Shown: positions 1 through 6,382, counted from the stretch's first letter. The stretch is 7,490 nt of DNA from CBDULQ01 sp965368115 (GCA_965368115.1 CBDULQ010000184.1:1-7490), one strand, 5' to 3'. A program made the numbers and translations. The notes: generated by a model from the letters alone, not told the origin.

Positions 1-1062
1 GGCTGTGAATACGTCGATAAAGCCGAGCAACTGGCCATCGACCGCGTCAAAGCCCTGTTCGGCGCCGACTACGCCAATGTCCAGCCGCATTCCGGCTCAC
101 AGGCCAATGCCGCGGTGTTCATGGCACTGTGCGAACCCGGCGATACCGTGCTGGGTATGAGCCTGGCCCACGGCGGTCACCTGACTCACGGGGCCAAAGT
201 GAGCTTCTCGGGCAAAATCTACAACGCGGTTCAGTACGGCCTGAAAGCGGATACCGGCGAAGTGGATTACGACGAGGTCGAGCGCCTGGCCAAAGAACAC
301 AAGCCGAAAATGATCATTGCCGGTTTCTCCGCCTATTCCCGGGTCATGGACTGGCAGCGTTTTCGCGATATCGCCGACAGCGTGGGCGCCTATTTGATGG
401 TGGATATGGCCCACGTGGCCGGCCTGGTCGCCGCCGGTGTCTACCCGAATCCGGTGCCCGTCGCCGACGTCGTGACATCGACCACCCACAAGACCCTGCG
501 CGGTCCGCGCGGCGGTATCATCCTGGCCAAGGCCAACGACGAGATCACCAAGAAATTCAATTCCGCGATTTTCCCGGGCAGCCAGGGCGGTCCGCTGATG
601 CATGTGATTGCCGCCAAGGCGGTGGCCTTCAAGGAAGCCATGGAGCCGGAATTCAAGGAATATCAGAAGCAGGTGGTGGTGAATGCCCAGGCGATGGCCA
701 GCATTTTCAAGGATCGCGGTTACGACGTGATTTCCGGCGGTACCGACAACCACCTGTTCCTGGTCAGCTTCATCGAAGCCGGCCTCACCGGTAAGGATGT
801 GGAAGCGGCGCTGGGCCGGGCTCACATCACCGTGAACAAAAATGCCGTGCCCAATGATCCGCAGTCGCCGTTCGTGACCAGCGGTATCCGTATCGGTACC
901 CCGGCGATGACCACCCGCGGTTTCAGTGAGCAGGATTCGATCGCGCTGGCTGGCTGGATGTGTGACGTCATCGAGAACATGGAAAGCAGCGAGGTGATCG
1001 AGGAAGTCAAAGCCAAGGTGGCGGATATCTGTTCACGACTGCCCGTGTATAAAAATGACTAA
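1..1062 (+). CDS. glyA: Serine hydroxymethyltransferase, 5'-truncated by window edge
   Basis: This PLP enzyme of the cytoplasm interconverts serine and glycine while loading one-carbon units on tetrahydrofolate. The open frame is already running at base 1 (GCEYVD...), so about 66 N-terminal residues lie outside the window; 353 residues remain against about 417 for E. coli GlyA. Visible hallmarks are NVQPHSGSQAN, LAHGGHLTHG, the VDMAHVAGL segment holding the aspartate that contacts the PLP ring nitrogen, and TTHKTLRGPRGG, whose lysine (codon 490-492) forms the Schiff base. SGGTDNHLFLV, SGIRIGTPA and the C-terminal ICSRLPVY also match the family. The GTG at 115 is an internal codon, not a start. 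nrdR follows after 6 nt, so the two are probably cotranscribed. Nothing odd is seen in the part present. Confidence 0.98.
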   Translation, partial: GCEYVDKAEQLAIDRVKALFGADYANVQPHSGSQANAAVFMALCEPGDTVLGMSLAHGGHLTHGAKVSFSGKIYNAVQYGLKADTGEVDYDEVERLAKEHKPKMIIAGFSAYSRVMDWQRFRDIADSVGAYLMVDMAHVAGLVAAGVYPNPVPVADVVTSTTHKTLRGPRGGIILAKANDEITKKFNSAIFPGSQGGPLMHVIAAKAVAFKEAMEPEFKEYQKQVVVNAQAMASIFKDRGYDVISGGTDNHLFLVSFIEAGLTGKDVEAALGRAHITVNKNAVPNDPQSPFVTSGIRIGTPAMTTRGFSEQDSIALAGWMCDVIENMESSEVIEEVKAKVADICSRLPVYKND

Positions 1063-1068
1063 GCCCTG

Positions 1069-1524
1069 ATGCATTGCCCATTCTGCTCCGCGCCTGATAC
1101 CCGAGTCATCGATTCCCGTCTTTCCGGAGACGGGGACCAGGTGCGCCGCCGCCGCGAATGCACCCAGTGCGGCGAACGTTTCACCACTTACGAAACCGCC
1201 GAACTGAACCTGCCGCGGGTCATCAAGCAGGACGGGACCCGCGAACCCTTCAGCGAAGAGAAGCTGCGCTCCGGTCTGTGCAAGGCGCTGGAAAAGCGAC
1301 CGGTCAGCATGGAGGAGATCGAGGCCAGTATCAGCCGTATCAAGCATAACCTGCTGGCTGCAGGCGAGCGGGAACTGGAAGCGCGCCGCATCGGCGAGTG
1401 GGTCATGGAAGAGCTCAAGAACCTGGACCAGGTGGCCTACATACGATTTGCCTCGGTCTATCTCAGCTTCGAAGACGTGGACGCCTTCCGCGAAGCCATC
1501 GAAAAACTCGAACAGCAGAAATAA
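1069..1524 (+). CDS. nrdR: Transcriptional repressor NrdR
   Basis: NrdR senses ATP/dATP and represses ribonucleotide reductase operons by binding NrdR boxes. The 151-residue product has the usual family length. An N-terminal zinc ribbon is formed by C3-P-F-C6 and C31-T-Q-C34, with an arginine-rich stretch just before Cys31 (QVRRRRE) that belongs to the DNA-binding face. An ATP-cone follows from about residue 48 (LPRVIKQDGTREPF) to about 137, ending in YIRFASVYLSFEDVDAF. The ATG lies 6 nt after the glyA stop with no strong Shine-Dalgarno sequence, suggesting translational coupling to glyA. No reductase gene and no NrdR-box pair is visible here, so the targets lie elsewhere. The glyA/nrdR/rib neighbourhood is common in gammaproteobacteria. 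Confidence 0.97.
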   Translation: MHCPFCSAPDTRVIDSRLSGDGDQVRRRRECTQCGERFTTYETAELNLPRVIKQDGTREPFSEEKLRSGLCKALEKRPVSMEEIEASISRIKHNLLAAGERELEARRIGEWVMEELKNLDQVAYIRFASVYLSFEDVDAFREAIEKLEQQK

Positions 1525-1540
1525 GCGTAACCTGTCTGCC

Positions 1541-2647
1541 ATGTCTGATCATGCCCACATGGCGCGAGCCATCCAGCTAGCCAAACGGGGACTGTACACC
1601 ACCCGTCCCAATCCGCGCGTAGGTTGCGTGCTGGTCAAACAGGGACGGATTGTCGGTGAGGGCTGGCACGAATATCCCGGCGGACCCCATGCCGAAGTCA
1701 ATGCGTTGCAGGCGGCCGGGGCGGAGGCGGAGGGCGCCACGGCCTATGTCAGCCTGGAACCCTGCAGCCATCACGGCAAAACGCCGCCCTGCGCCGATGC
1801 GCTGATCGCAGCGCGGGTCAGCCGAGTGATCGCTGCCATGGTGGACCCCAATCCCCGGGTCGCCGGTCGAGGGCTGGAACGTCTGGCGCAGGCCGGAATC
1901 GAGGTCGAATCAGGCCTGCTGGAGTCCCAGGCCAAAGCGCTGAACCCGGGTTTCATCAAGCGCATGCAACAGGGATTGCCCTGGGTGCGGGTTAAACTGG
2001 CTATGAGCCTGGACGGTCGCACCGCCATGGCCTCCGGCGACAGCAAATGGATTACCGGTGAATCGGCCCGGCTCGATGTGCAACGCCTGCGCGCGCGCAG
2101 TGATGCGATTCTCACCGGTATCGGTACGCTGCTGGCGGACGACCCGTCGATGAATCTGCGTATCAGTGCTCAGCAACTGGGTTGCCGGCACGAACCTGCC
2201 CAGCCGATGCGAGTGGTGGTAGACAGTCGCCTGCAGAGCCCCGGCGATGCGGCGATGTTCGGTTTGCCCGGCAAAACGGTCATTGTCACCTGCGCCGAGC
2301 CGCAGGGTGGCTTTCCCGATTCGGTCAGCATTCAACCTGTGGCGGCGCTCGAGGGGCGTGTCGATTTGCTGCAAACCCTGCGCTGGCTGGCCGAGCAACA
2401 GGTTAATGAAGTTCATGTGGAAGCCGGTAGCCGCCTCAGTGGTGCCTTGCTGGAACAGGAACTGGTGGATGAAGTGGTGATTTACATGGCGCCGCACCTG
2501 ATGGGTGACAATGCCAAAGGCCTGTTCCATCTACCCCAGCTAGAACAGATGAAACAGCGTATCGGCCTGGATATTCAGGACATACGCGCAGTCGGTGGCG
2601 ACTGGCGCATCAGCGCCATACCCCGATCCCGGTATATTGAGGAGTAA
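1541..2647 (+). CDS. ribD: Bifunctional pyrimidine deaminase/reductase RibD
   Basis: RibD performs the second and third steps of riboflavin synthesis: deamination of the diaminopyrimidine ribosylphosphate, then NADPH-dependent reduction of the ribose chain. I chose the ATG at 1541 because the product (368 residues, MSDHAHMARA...) then matches E. coli RibD residue for residue at the N-terminus (367 residues). An in-frame ATG at 1448 lies inside nrdR and would add a meaningless extension. The deaminase domain spans about residues 1-145 with zinc ligands in PHAEVNAL (His50, proton shuttle Glu52) and PCSHHGKTPPC (Cys75, Cys84). The reductase domain spans about 147-366 with LAMSLDGRTAMASGDSKWIT and VEAGSRLSGALL. 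All key residues are present, so both activities are expected. The gene begins 16 nt after nrdR and is followed 3 nt later by the proteasome-like gene. Confidence 0.97.
   Translation: MSDHAHMARAIQLAKRGLYTTRPNPRVGCVLVKQGRIVGEGWHEYPGGPHAEVNALQAAGAEAEGATAYVSLEPCSHHGKTPPCADALIAARVSRVIAAMVDPNPRVAGRGLERLAQAGIEVESGLLESQAKALNPGFIKRMQQGLPWVRVKLAMSLDGRTAMASGDSKWITGESARLDVQRLRARSDAILTGIGTLLADDPSMNLRISAQQLGCRHEPAQPMRVVVDSRLQSPGDAAMFGLPGKTVIVTCAEPQGGFPDSVSIQPVAALEGRVDLLQTLRWLAEQQVNEVHVEAGSRLSGALLEQELVDEVVIYMAPHLMGDNAKGLFHLPQLEQMKQRIGLDIQDIRAVGGDWRISAIPRSRYIEE
2639..2644 (+). promoter_or_regulatory. Shine-Dalgarno site of the proteasome-like gene
   Basis: GAGGAG lies at the very end of ribD, 6 nt before the ATG at 2651. 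It is the clearest ribosome binding site in the rib cluster and fixes the start Met-Ser-Thr. This matters because the residue right after the initiator Met is the predicted nucleophile. It also implies that this gene is translated well in its own right, not only by readthrough from ribD. Confidence 0.8.
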
Positions 2648-2650
2648 TTT

Positions 2651-3223
2651 ATGTCCACCATCGTCGTGGTAAAGAAAAACGGTAAAGCCTGTATCGCCGC
2701 CGACAGTCTGACCACCTTTGGTGATCTGCGCATGGGCGCCACCTACGATGCGGGTCACAACAAGATTCAGCGTTATGGCGACGGCTATTTCGGTATCGTC
2801 GGCAGTGCTGCGCACGCACTGGTGATGGAAAGCGTGATGAAGCATGACAAGGTGAAGATGGAATTCAGCGATCGCATGAGTATTTTCGAAACTTTCCGTA
2901 AGCTGCATCCGATTCTTAAGGACAAGTATTTCCTGATCGCCAAGGACGAGGACGAAGATCCTTATGAAGCCACTCACATCGATGCAGTCATCTGTAACCC
3001 GAACGGTATTTTCGGTGTCTATTCCCTGCGCGAGGTGAGCGAGTACAATAGTTTCTGGGCCATCGGTTCCGGTTCCGAGTTTGCGCTGGGTGCCATGCAC
3101 GCGCTCTACGATCGACTCGACTCGGCCGAAGATATCGCCCGAGCCGGCGTGGAAGCAGGTGCCGAATTCAACACCGCCACGTCATTACCCTTAACCTTGC
3201 ATACCGTGGATCTGAAAGACTGA
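2651..3223 (+). CDS. Proteasome/HslV-fold Ntn-hydrolase, Ser-type BPH-like
   Basis: This 190-residue protein looks like a self-compartmentalising peptidase subunit of the HslV/proteasome beta family. After removal of Met, the N-terminus STIVVVKKNGKACIAAD aligns without gaps to HslV TTIVSVRRNGHVVIAGD. Mature position 1 is Ser instead of Thr, and Asp17 is conserved. A lysine in HNKIQRYG (residue 38) can take the place of catalytic Lys33, with about four extra residues before it. AIGSGSEFALGAMHAL (137-152) matches the HslV AIGSGG segment, and LTLHTVDL near the C-terminus matches the last strand region. An acidic stretch (KDEDEDPYE, 98-106) is not typical of HslV. Length is 190 against about 175 for HslV. 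From memory, the BPH family (betaproteobacteria proteasome homologue) fits best: no dedicated unfoldase is known, and Ser-type subfamilies exist. No hslU is present here. The gene lies 3 nt after ribD and its TGA overlaps the ribE ATG (TGATG). Fold assignment is strong, the BPH subfamily fairly likely, the substrate unknown. Confidence 0.85.
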   Translation: MSTIVVVKKNGKACIAADSLTTFGDLRMGATYDAGHNKIQRYGDGYFGIVGSAAHALVMESVMKHDKVKMEFSDRMSIFETFRKLHPILKDKYFLIAKDEDEDPYEATHIDAVICNPNGIFGVYSLREVSEYNSFWAIGSGSEFALGAMHALYDRLDSAEDIARAGVEAGAEFNTATSLPLTLHTVDLKD

Positions 3224-3882
3224 TGTTTACCGGAATTATCGAAGCGGTTGGCCACATTGAGTCCATCGAAGACAAGGGCGGCGACGCCCGTTTCTGGATC
3301 AACACCGGCAAGCTGGATATGAGCGACGTGGCACTGGGCGACAGTATCGCCATGAACGGTGTCTGCCTGACCGCCATCGAACTCAAGGCGAACGCTTATT
3401 GCGCTGATGTGTCCGGCGAAACTCTGTCGTTGACGACACTCAAGCACCTGACTCAGGGCAGTGCGGTTAACCTGGAAAAGGCGTTAACACCGACCACGCG
3501 CCTGGGCGGTCACCTGGTCAGCGGTCATGTCGATGGCATTGGTCAGGTGGTGGATCGTCGTGACGATGCACGCTCGGTGCGCTTTATCATCGAAGCGCCG
3601 AAAGAACTGGCCCGCTACATTGCCATGAAAGGTTCGATTACCGTCGACGGCGTCAGCCTGACCGTGAACAAGGTCGACGGCGCGCGCTTCGAACTGAACA
3701 TCGTGCCGCATACCTTGCAGGAAACCATCATTGCCGAATATCGCAGCGGCCGCGAAGTGAACCTGGAAGTGGACCTGATCGCACGCTACCTGGAACGTCT
3801 GGTACTGGGCGACAAAGCTGCGCAGCCGGGTAGTAACATTACCGAGGCTTTCCTGGCCGAACACGGGTTTTTGAAAAGCTGA
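3223..3882 (+). CDS. ribE: Riboflavin synthase, alpha chain
   Basis: This enzyme catalyses the last step of riboflavin synthesis, dismutating two 6,7-dimethyl-8-ribityllumazine molecules into riboflavin and the diaminouracil that RibH reuses. It has 219 residues (E. coli: 213) and two lumazine-binding repeats. The first runs from about 1 to 97 with MFTGIIEAVG, where Phe2 at the extreme N-terminus belongs to the active site, and GDSIAMNGVCLT including Cys48. The second runs from about 98 to 195 with LVSGHVDGIG (His102) and KGSITVDGVSLTVN. It is therefore the eubacterial trimeric type. The ATG overlaps the preceding stop by one base (TGATG), so translation is probably coupled to the proteasome-like gene. 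No terminator follows; an AT-richer repeat-bearing gap separates it from ribBA. Also called ribC in some nomenclatures. Confidence 0.97.
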   Translation: MFTGIIEAVGHIESIEDKGGDARFWINTGKLDMSDVALGDSIAMNGVCLTAIELKANAYCADVSGETLSLTTLKHLTQGSAVNLEKALTPTTRLGGHLVSGHVDGIGQVVDRRDDARSVRFIIEAPKELARYIAMKGSITVDGVSLTVNKVDGARFELNIVPHTLQETIIAEYRSGREVNLEVDLIARYLERLVLGDKAAQPGSNITEAFLAEHGFLKS

Positions 3883-3889
3883 TAAAGAA

Positions 3890-4072
3890 AACGCAAAACA
3901 CGCAAATGAACGCGAACGACATAAATGAATTCACAAGTGGCATTAAATTTACTTGTTGTCATTCCCGAATGCTTTTATCGGGAATCCAGGGTGTTGGTCA
4001 GGGCGTATTTCAAATGAATGGCTGCTTCATTAAACGGGGCAACGCGTAAACCACATTTGCGTTTTTTGCGTT
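3890..4072. repeat. Inverted repeat bracketing the ribE-ribBA gap
   Basis: The arm AACGCAAAACACGCAAATG (3890-3908) is matched in reverse complement at 4054-4072 with 18 of 19 bases identical. The arms enclose about 145 bp, including a smaller perfect palindrome. The layout is that of a small non-coding dispersed element or MITE, without any open frame. The arms contain or adjoin the core AATGAACGC, which recurs in the gap before ribH. The whole 244-bp gap (3883-4126) carries no gene. I see no FMN (RFN) riboswitch and no convincing promoter in it. Confidence 0.65.
3961..3985. repeat. Small palindrome of the CATTCCCG/CGGGAATC type
   Basis: ATTCCCGA (3961-3968) and TCGGGAAT (3978-3985) form a perfect 8-bp stem around a 9-nt loop. 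With its flanks GTC and CCAG it resembles the widespread dispersed hairpins of proteobacterial genomes that read GTCATTCCCG...CGGGAATCCAG. This resemblance is from memory. No U-tract follows, so it is not a typical intrinsic terminator. It lies inside the larger inverted repeat. Confidence 0.6.
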
Positions 4073-4126
4073 CATTGGCGGTAATCTTTTTTGTTGTCCG
4101 CGTGAAGTCTTTAACGAGTAATAATT

Positions 4127-5239
4127 ATGAATCTAAATTCAATCGAAGAAATTATCGAGGATCTGCGTCAGGGCAAGATGGTCGTGATTATGGATGACGA
4201 AGATCGCGAGAACGAGGGTGATCTGCTGATGGCTGCGCAGGCCTGTAGTGCCGATGACGTCAATTTCATGGCACGCTCCGGTCGCGGACTGATCTGCCTG
4301 ACACTGACCCGGGAGCGCTGTCAGCAGTTGCGTCTACCGTTGATGGTGAACGCCACCGATGAGCAGCACGGCACCAACTTCACCCTGTCCATCGAAGCTG
4401 CGGAAGGGGTGACCACCGGTATTTCCGCAGCCGATCGTGCAACGACCATACGGGCTGCCGTAGCGACGAACGCGACGCCCAACGATATCGTACAGCCGGG
4501 GCATATTTTCCCCCTCATGGCTCAGCCCGGTGGCGTACTCAATCGCGCAGGCCATACCGAGGCCGGTTGTGACCTGGCGCGCCTGGCTGGTTTCGATCCC
4601 AGTGCGGTGATCGTCGAGATTCTCAATGATGACGGCACCATGGCGCGTCGTCCCGACCTGGAAAAATTTGCCAAACAGCACAACCTGAAAATCGGCACCA
4701 TCGAAGACCTGATTCGTTATCGTATCGAAAACGAAAAAACCGTGGAACGTGTGGCCGAGTGCGATTTTCCCAATGAGTTCGGTCACTATCGTCTGTATGC
4801 CTATCAGGACGCCATCGGTAACGACCTGCACCTGGCTCTGGTGAACGGACAGATCAACCCGGATCAGCCGGTACTGGTTCGTGTGCATATGGAAAACACC
4901 CTGTGTGATGTGCTGGCCTCCAGCCAGGGTTGCGGCTGGCCGCTACGCGATGCCTTGCGTCAGGTGGCGGCGGCTGATGAACCGGGTGTGGTGGTGGTGT
5001 TGCGGCAAAATCGTGATTCGCGGGATATCGTGCAATGGATGTTGCGTCATCCGGAACCTGAAAAACCCGACGAAGATCATCCTGCGGACTTGCGGACGCA
5101 TGGTATCGGTGCGCAGATCCTGATGGACCTGAATGTGCACAAGATGCGCCTGATGACCGCGCCGAAACGTATCCACGGCCTGGCCGGTTTCGGCCTGGAA
5201 GTGGTGGACTATGTGAGCGGGGAAAATAATAAAAATTGA
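4127..5239 (+). CDS. ribBA: DHBP synthase with degenerate RibA-like domain (RibBX type)
   Basis: The N-terminal domain (about 1-205) is 3,4-dihydroxy-2-butanone-4-phosphate synthase, which makes the four-carbon unit for RibH from ribulose 5-phosphate. It keeps DDEDRENEGD (23-32), HGTNFTLSIEAAEGVTTG (81-98), SAADRATTI, PGHIFPLMA and GHTEA (142-146), so it should be active. The C-terminal domain (about 207-366) has the GTP cyclohydrolase II fold, with RTHGIGAQILMDL and MRLMTAPKR recognisable. Its zinc motif is broken, however. The usual HSECLTGD is HMENTLCD (254-261) and CDCG has become GCG (268-270), losing two of three zinc cysteines. The RQEGRGIGL motif is RQNRDSRDI (293-301). This matches the known proteobacterial RibBX variant, whose RibA part lacks cyclohydrolase activity. 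A separate ribA is expected elsewhere. ACGAG at 4114-4118 is a modest ribosome binding site. Confidence 0.93.
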   Translation: MNLNSIEEIIEDLRQGKMVVIMDDEDRENEGDLLMAAQACSADDVNFMARSGRGLICLTLTRERCQQLRLPLMVNATDEQHGTNFTLSIEAAEGVTTGISAADRATTIRAAVATNATPNDIVQPGHIFPLMAQPGGVLNRAGHTEAGCDLARLAGFDPSAVIVEILNDDGTMARRPDLEKFAKQHNLKIGTIEDLIRYRIENEKTVERVAECDFPNEFGHYRLYAYQDAIGNDLHLALVNGQINPDQPVLVRVHMENTLCDVLASSQGCGWPLRDALRQVAAADEPGVVVVLRQNRDSRDIVQWMLRHPEPEKPDEDHPADLRTHGIGAQILMDLNVHKMRLMTAPKRIHGLAGFGLEVVDYVSGENNKN

Positions 5240-5243
5240 GACG

Positions 5244-5321
5244 GGTCCCGCGGATGAGGGCGAAAAGACTCCAATACTGATTTGTCATCAGTTGGCGTGT
5301 TTCGCGCTCATTCGTGGGTAC
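5244..5321 (+). repeat. Long imperfect hairpin between ribBA and ribH
   Basis: The stretch from GTCCCGCGGATGAGGGCGAA (starting 5244) to CTGA (5280) pairs with TCAGTTGG...CTCATTCGTGGGTAC (5287-5321), leaving a short loop. The outer part (5244-5257 against 5307-5321) pairs with one bulged base. Its two G/A differences become G-U wobbles in the plus-strand transcript, and one G-G mismatch follows. The apex is CCAATACTGA against TCAGTTGG. No U-run follows, so it is not a standard terminator. The core AATGAGCGCGAA resembles the arms in the gap before ribBA, pointing to a dispersed repeat family. Confidence 0.6.
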
Positions 5322-5333
5322 ATGGTTAAACAA

Positions 5334-5362
5334 TACCTAATTCCTCTGGAAACCCCTATAAT
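5334..5362 (+). promoter_or_regulatory. Candidate sigma-70 promoter of ribH-nusB
   Basis: TATAAT at 5357-5362 is a perfect -10 box, 42 nt before the ribH start. At the proper distance of 17 nt the -35 region reads TACCTA (5334-5339), a poor match. The call rests mainly on the -10 box and its position. It would give ribH-nusB transcription independent of ribBA. Confidence 0.5.
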
Positions 5363-5404
5363 ACTGGCCAGAACATAAACACTGAACAACAAGAGCAGAT
5401 TCCC

Positions 5405-5878
5405 ATGTCCGAAGTGAACATAATCGAAGGTGGTTTAACTTATACCGAAGGCCGCTTTGCCGTTGTCGTCGCCCGTTTCAACGGTTTCATCGTCGACAGC
5501 CTGCAGGCGGGTGCACTGGATGCATTCAATCGCCACGGCGTACCTGCCGAGAAGGTCACGGTCATCAAGGTGCCCGGCGCTTACGAGATGCCGGTTGCGG
5601 TACAGCGTGTTGCGCAGAGTGGTCATTACGATGCCATCGTCGGACTGGGTGCGGTGATTCGCGGTTCGACACCACATTTTGATTTTGTCGCCGGTGAGGC
5701 CTCCAAGGGTATGGCTTCGGTGGCGCTGGATCACAACATCCCGATTGTTTTCGGTGTGCTGACGACCGATACCATCGAGCAGGCCATCGAGCGTGCCGGT
5801 ACCAAGGCCGGTAACAAGGGCGCGGAAGCTGCGGTGACCGCTATCGAGATGGTCAACCTGTTCCGCCAGATCGACTAA
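5405..5878 (+). CDS. ribH: 6,7-dimethyl-8-ribityllumazine synthase
   Basis: This enzyme condenses the butanone phosphate from RibBA with the diaminouracil to give lumazine, the substrate of RibE. The 157-residue protein keeps the family signatures in order. These are VARFNGFIV (22-30; the aromatic residue contacts the pyrimidine ring), VPGAYEMP (56-63), GAVIRGSTPHFDFV (82-95) with the catalytic His91, and FGVLTTDTIEQAIERAG (116-132) continuing into TKAGNKG with the phosphate-binding region. Lumazine synthases of this length usually assemble as pentamers or 60-subunit shells; the sequence does not tell which. The start at 5405 is supported by the N-terminal length and a loose AAGAG site at 5391-5395. 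nusB follows after 6 nt, an arrangement very common in proteobacteria. Confidence 0.98.
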   Translation: MSEVNIIEGGLTYTEGRFAVVVARFNGFIVDSLQAGALDAFNRHGVPAEKVTVIKVPGAYEMPVAVQRVAQSGHYDAIVGLGAVIRGSTPHFDFVAGEASKGMASVALDHNIPIVFGVLTTDTIEQAIERAGTKAGNKGAEAAVTAIEMVNLFRQID

Positions 5879-5884
5879 ACCATC

Positions 5885-6328
5885 ATGCCTGATTTCAGTG
5901 TCGCCAAGGGGCGTAGTAATGCGCGTAAAAAAGCATTGCAGGCTCTTTATCAATGGCGTTTGTCCGACAATGACCTGAACGAGATCGAAGTCCAGTTCCA
6001 TGACGAACAGGACATGTCCAAGGTCGACCTGGATTATTTCCACAGCCTTCTGCACGACGTGCCATCACAGGTGGATGAACTCGACGCGGTGTACATGCCA
6101 TTGACCGACCTTAAGGGCAATGAGCTGGATCCGGTTGAGCAGGCCATTCTGCGTATGGCCACCTATGAATTAAAAACTCGTCTTGATGTGCCTTACCGTG
6201 TCGTCATCGACGAAGCCATCCAGCTGGCGCGAATGTTTGGTGCCGACCAGAGCCATAAGTTTGTTAACGGCATACTGGATAAGGTAGCTCGGCAGTTACG
6301 TGATGCGGAAATAAAGCCTGAAAAATAA
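5885..6328 (+). CDS. nusB: Transcription antitermination factor NusB
   Basis: NusB binds ribosomal protein S10 (NusE) and the boxA RNA to support antitermination of rRNA operons. The 147-residue all-helical protein has the basic N-terminal helix RSNARKKALQALYQW (10-24) that contributes to boxA binding. It also has ELDPVEQAILRMATYEL in the middle and the signature VIDEAIQLARMFGADQSHKF followed by VNGILDKVARQL. It is slightly longer than the E. coli protein (139 residues), with a short extension at each end. It starts 6 nt after the ribH stop and is probably translated from the same mRNA. It ends 12 nt before a strong terminator. Confidence 0.97.
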   Translation: MPDFSVAKGRSNARKKALQALYQWRLSDNDLNEIEVQFHDEQDMSKVDLDYFHSLLHDVPSQVDELDAVYMPLTDLKGNELDPVEQAILRMATYELKTRLDVPYRVVIDEAIQLARMFGADQSHKFVNGILDKVARQLRDAEIKPEK

Positions 6329-6339
6329 ATTTATCCTCA

Positions 6340-6378
6340 GCAATAAAAAAGGCCGGTTAACCCGGCCTTTTTTATTGC
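6340..6378. terminator. Bidirectional intrinsic terminator
   Basis: A perfect 17-bp inverted repeat (arms 6340-6356 and 6362-6378, loop TTAAC) has a GGCCGG/CCGGCC core flanked by A6 on the left and T6 on the right. Each strand therefore yields a GC-rich hairpin followed by a U-run. It sits between the convergent ends of nusB (6328) and the minus-strand gene (6383), so it can stop both transcripts. Confidence 0.93.
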
Positions 6379-6382
6379 AGTA

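Noticed and set aside
97..825. Long minus-strand open frame of 242 codons opposite glyA
   Set aside because: It is a shadow of glyA caused by codon bias; the plus strand encodes unmistakable serine hydroxymethyltransferase motifs.
1448..1540. Upstream in-frame ATG that would extend RibD by 31 residues
   Set aside because: The extension lies almost entirely within nrdR, has no resemblance to RibD, and the ATG at 1541 gives an N-terminus matching E. coli RibD.
3953..3981. TTGTTG...TATCGG as a promoter for ribBA
   Set aside because: The -10 match is poor and both boxes fall in the palindromic repeat.
3883..4126. Possible FMN (RFN) riboswitch before ribBA
   Set aside because: The gap lacks the conserved RFN blocks; GGGGCAACGCG near 4036 is only a superficial resemblance.
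5244..5321. Hairpin after ribBA as an intrinsic terminator
   Set aside because: No U-run follows the stem and it is long and imperfect, unlike the clear terminator at 6340-6378.
4854..5333. Minus-strand open frame of 159 codons opposite the RibA-like domain
   Set aside because: Low-complexity, Pro/Arg/His-rich shadow of ribBA with no recognisable motif or ribosome binding site.
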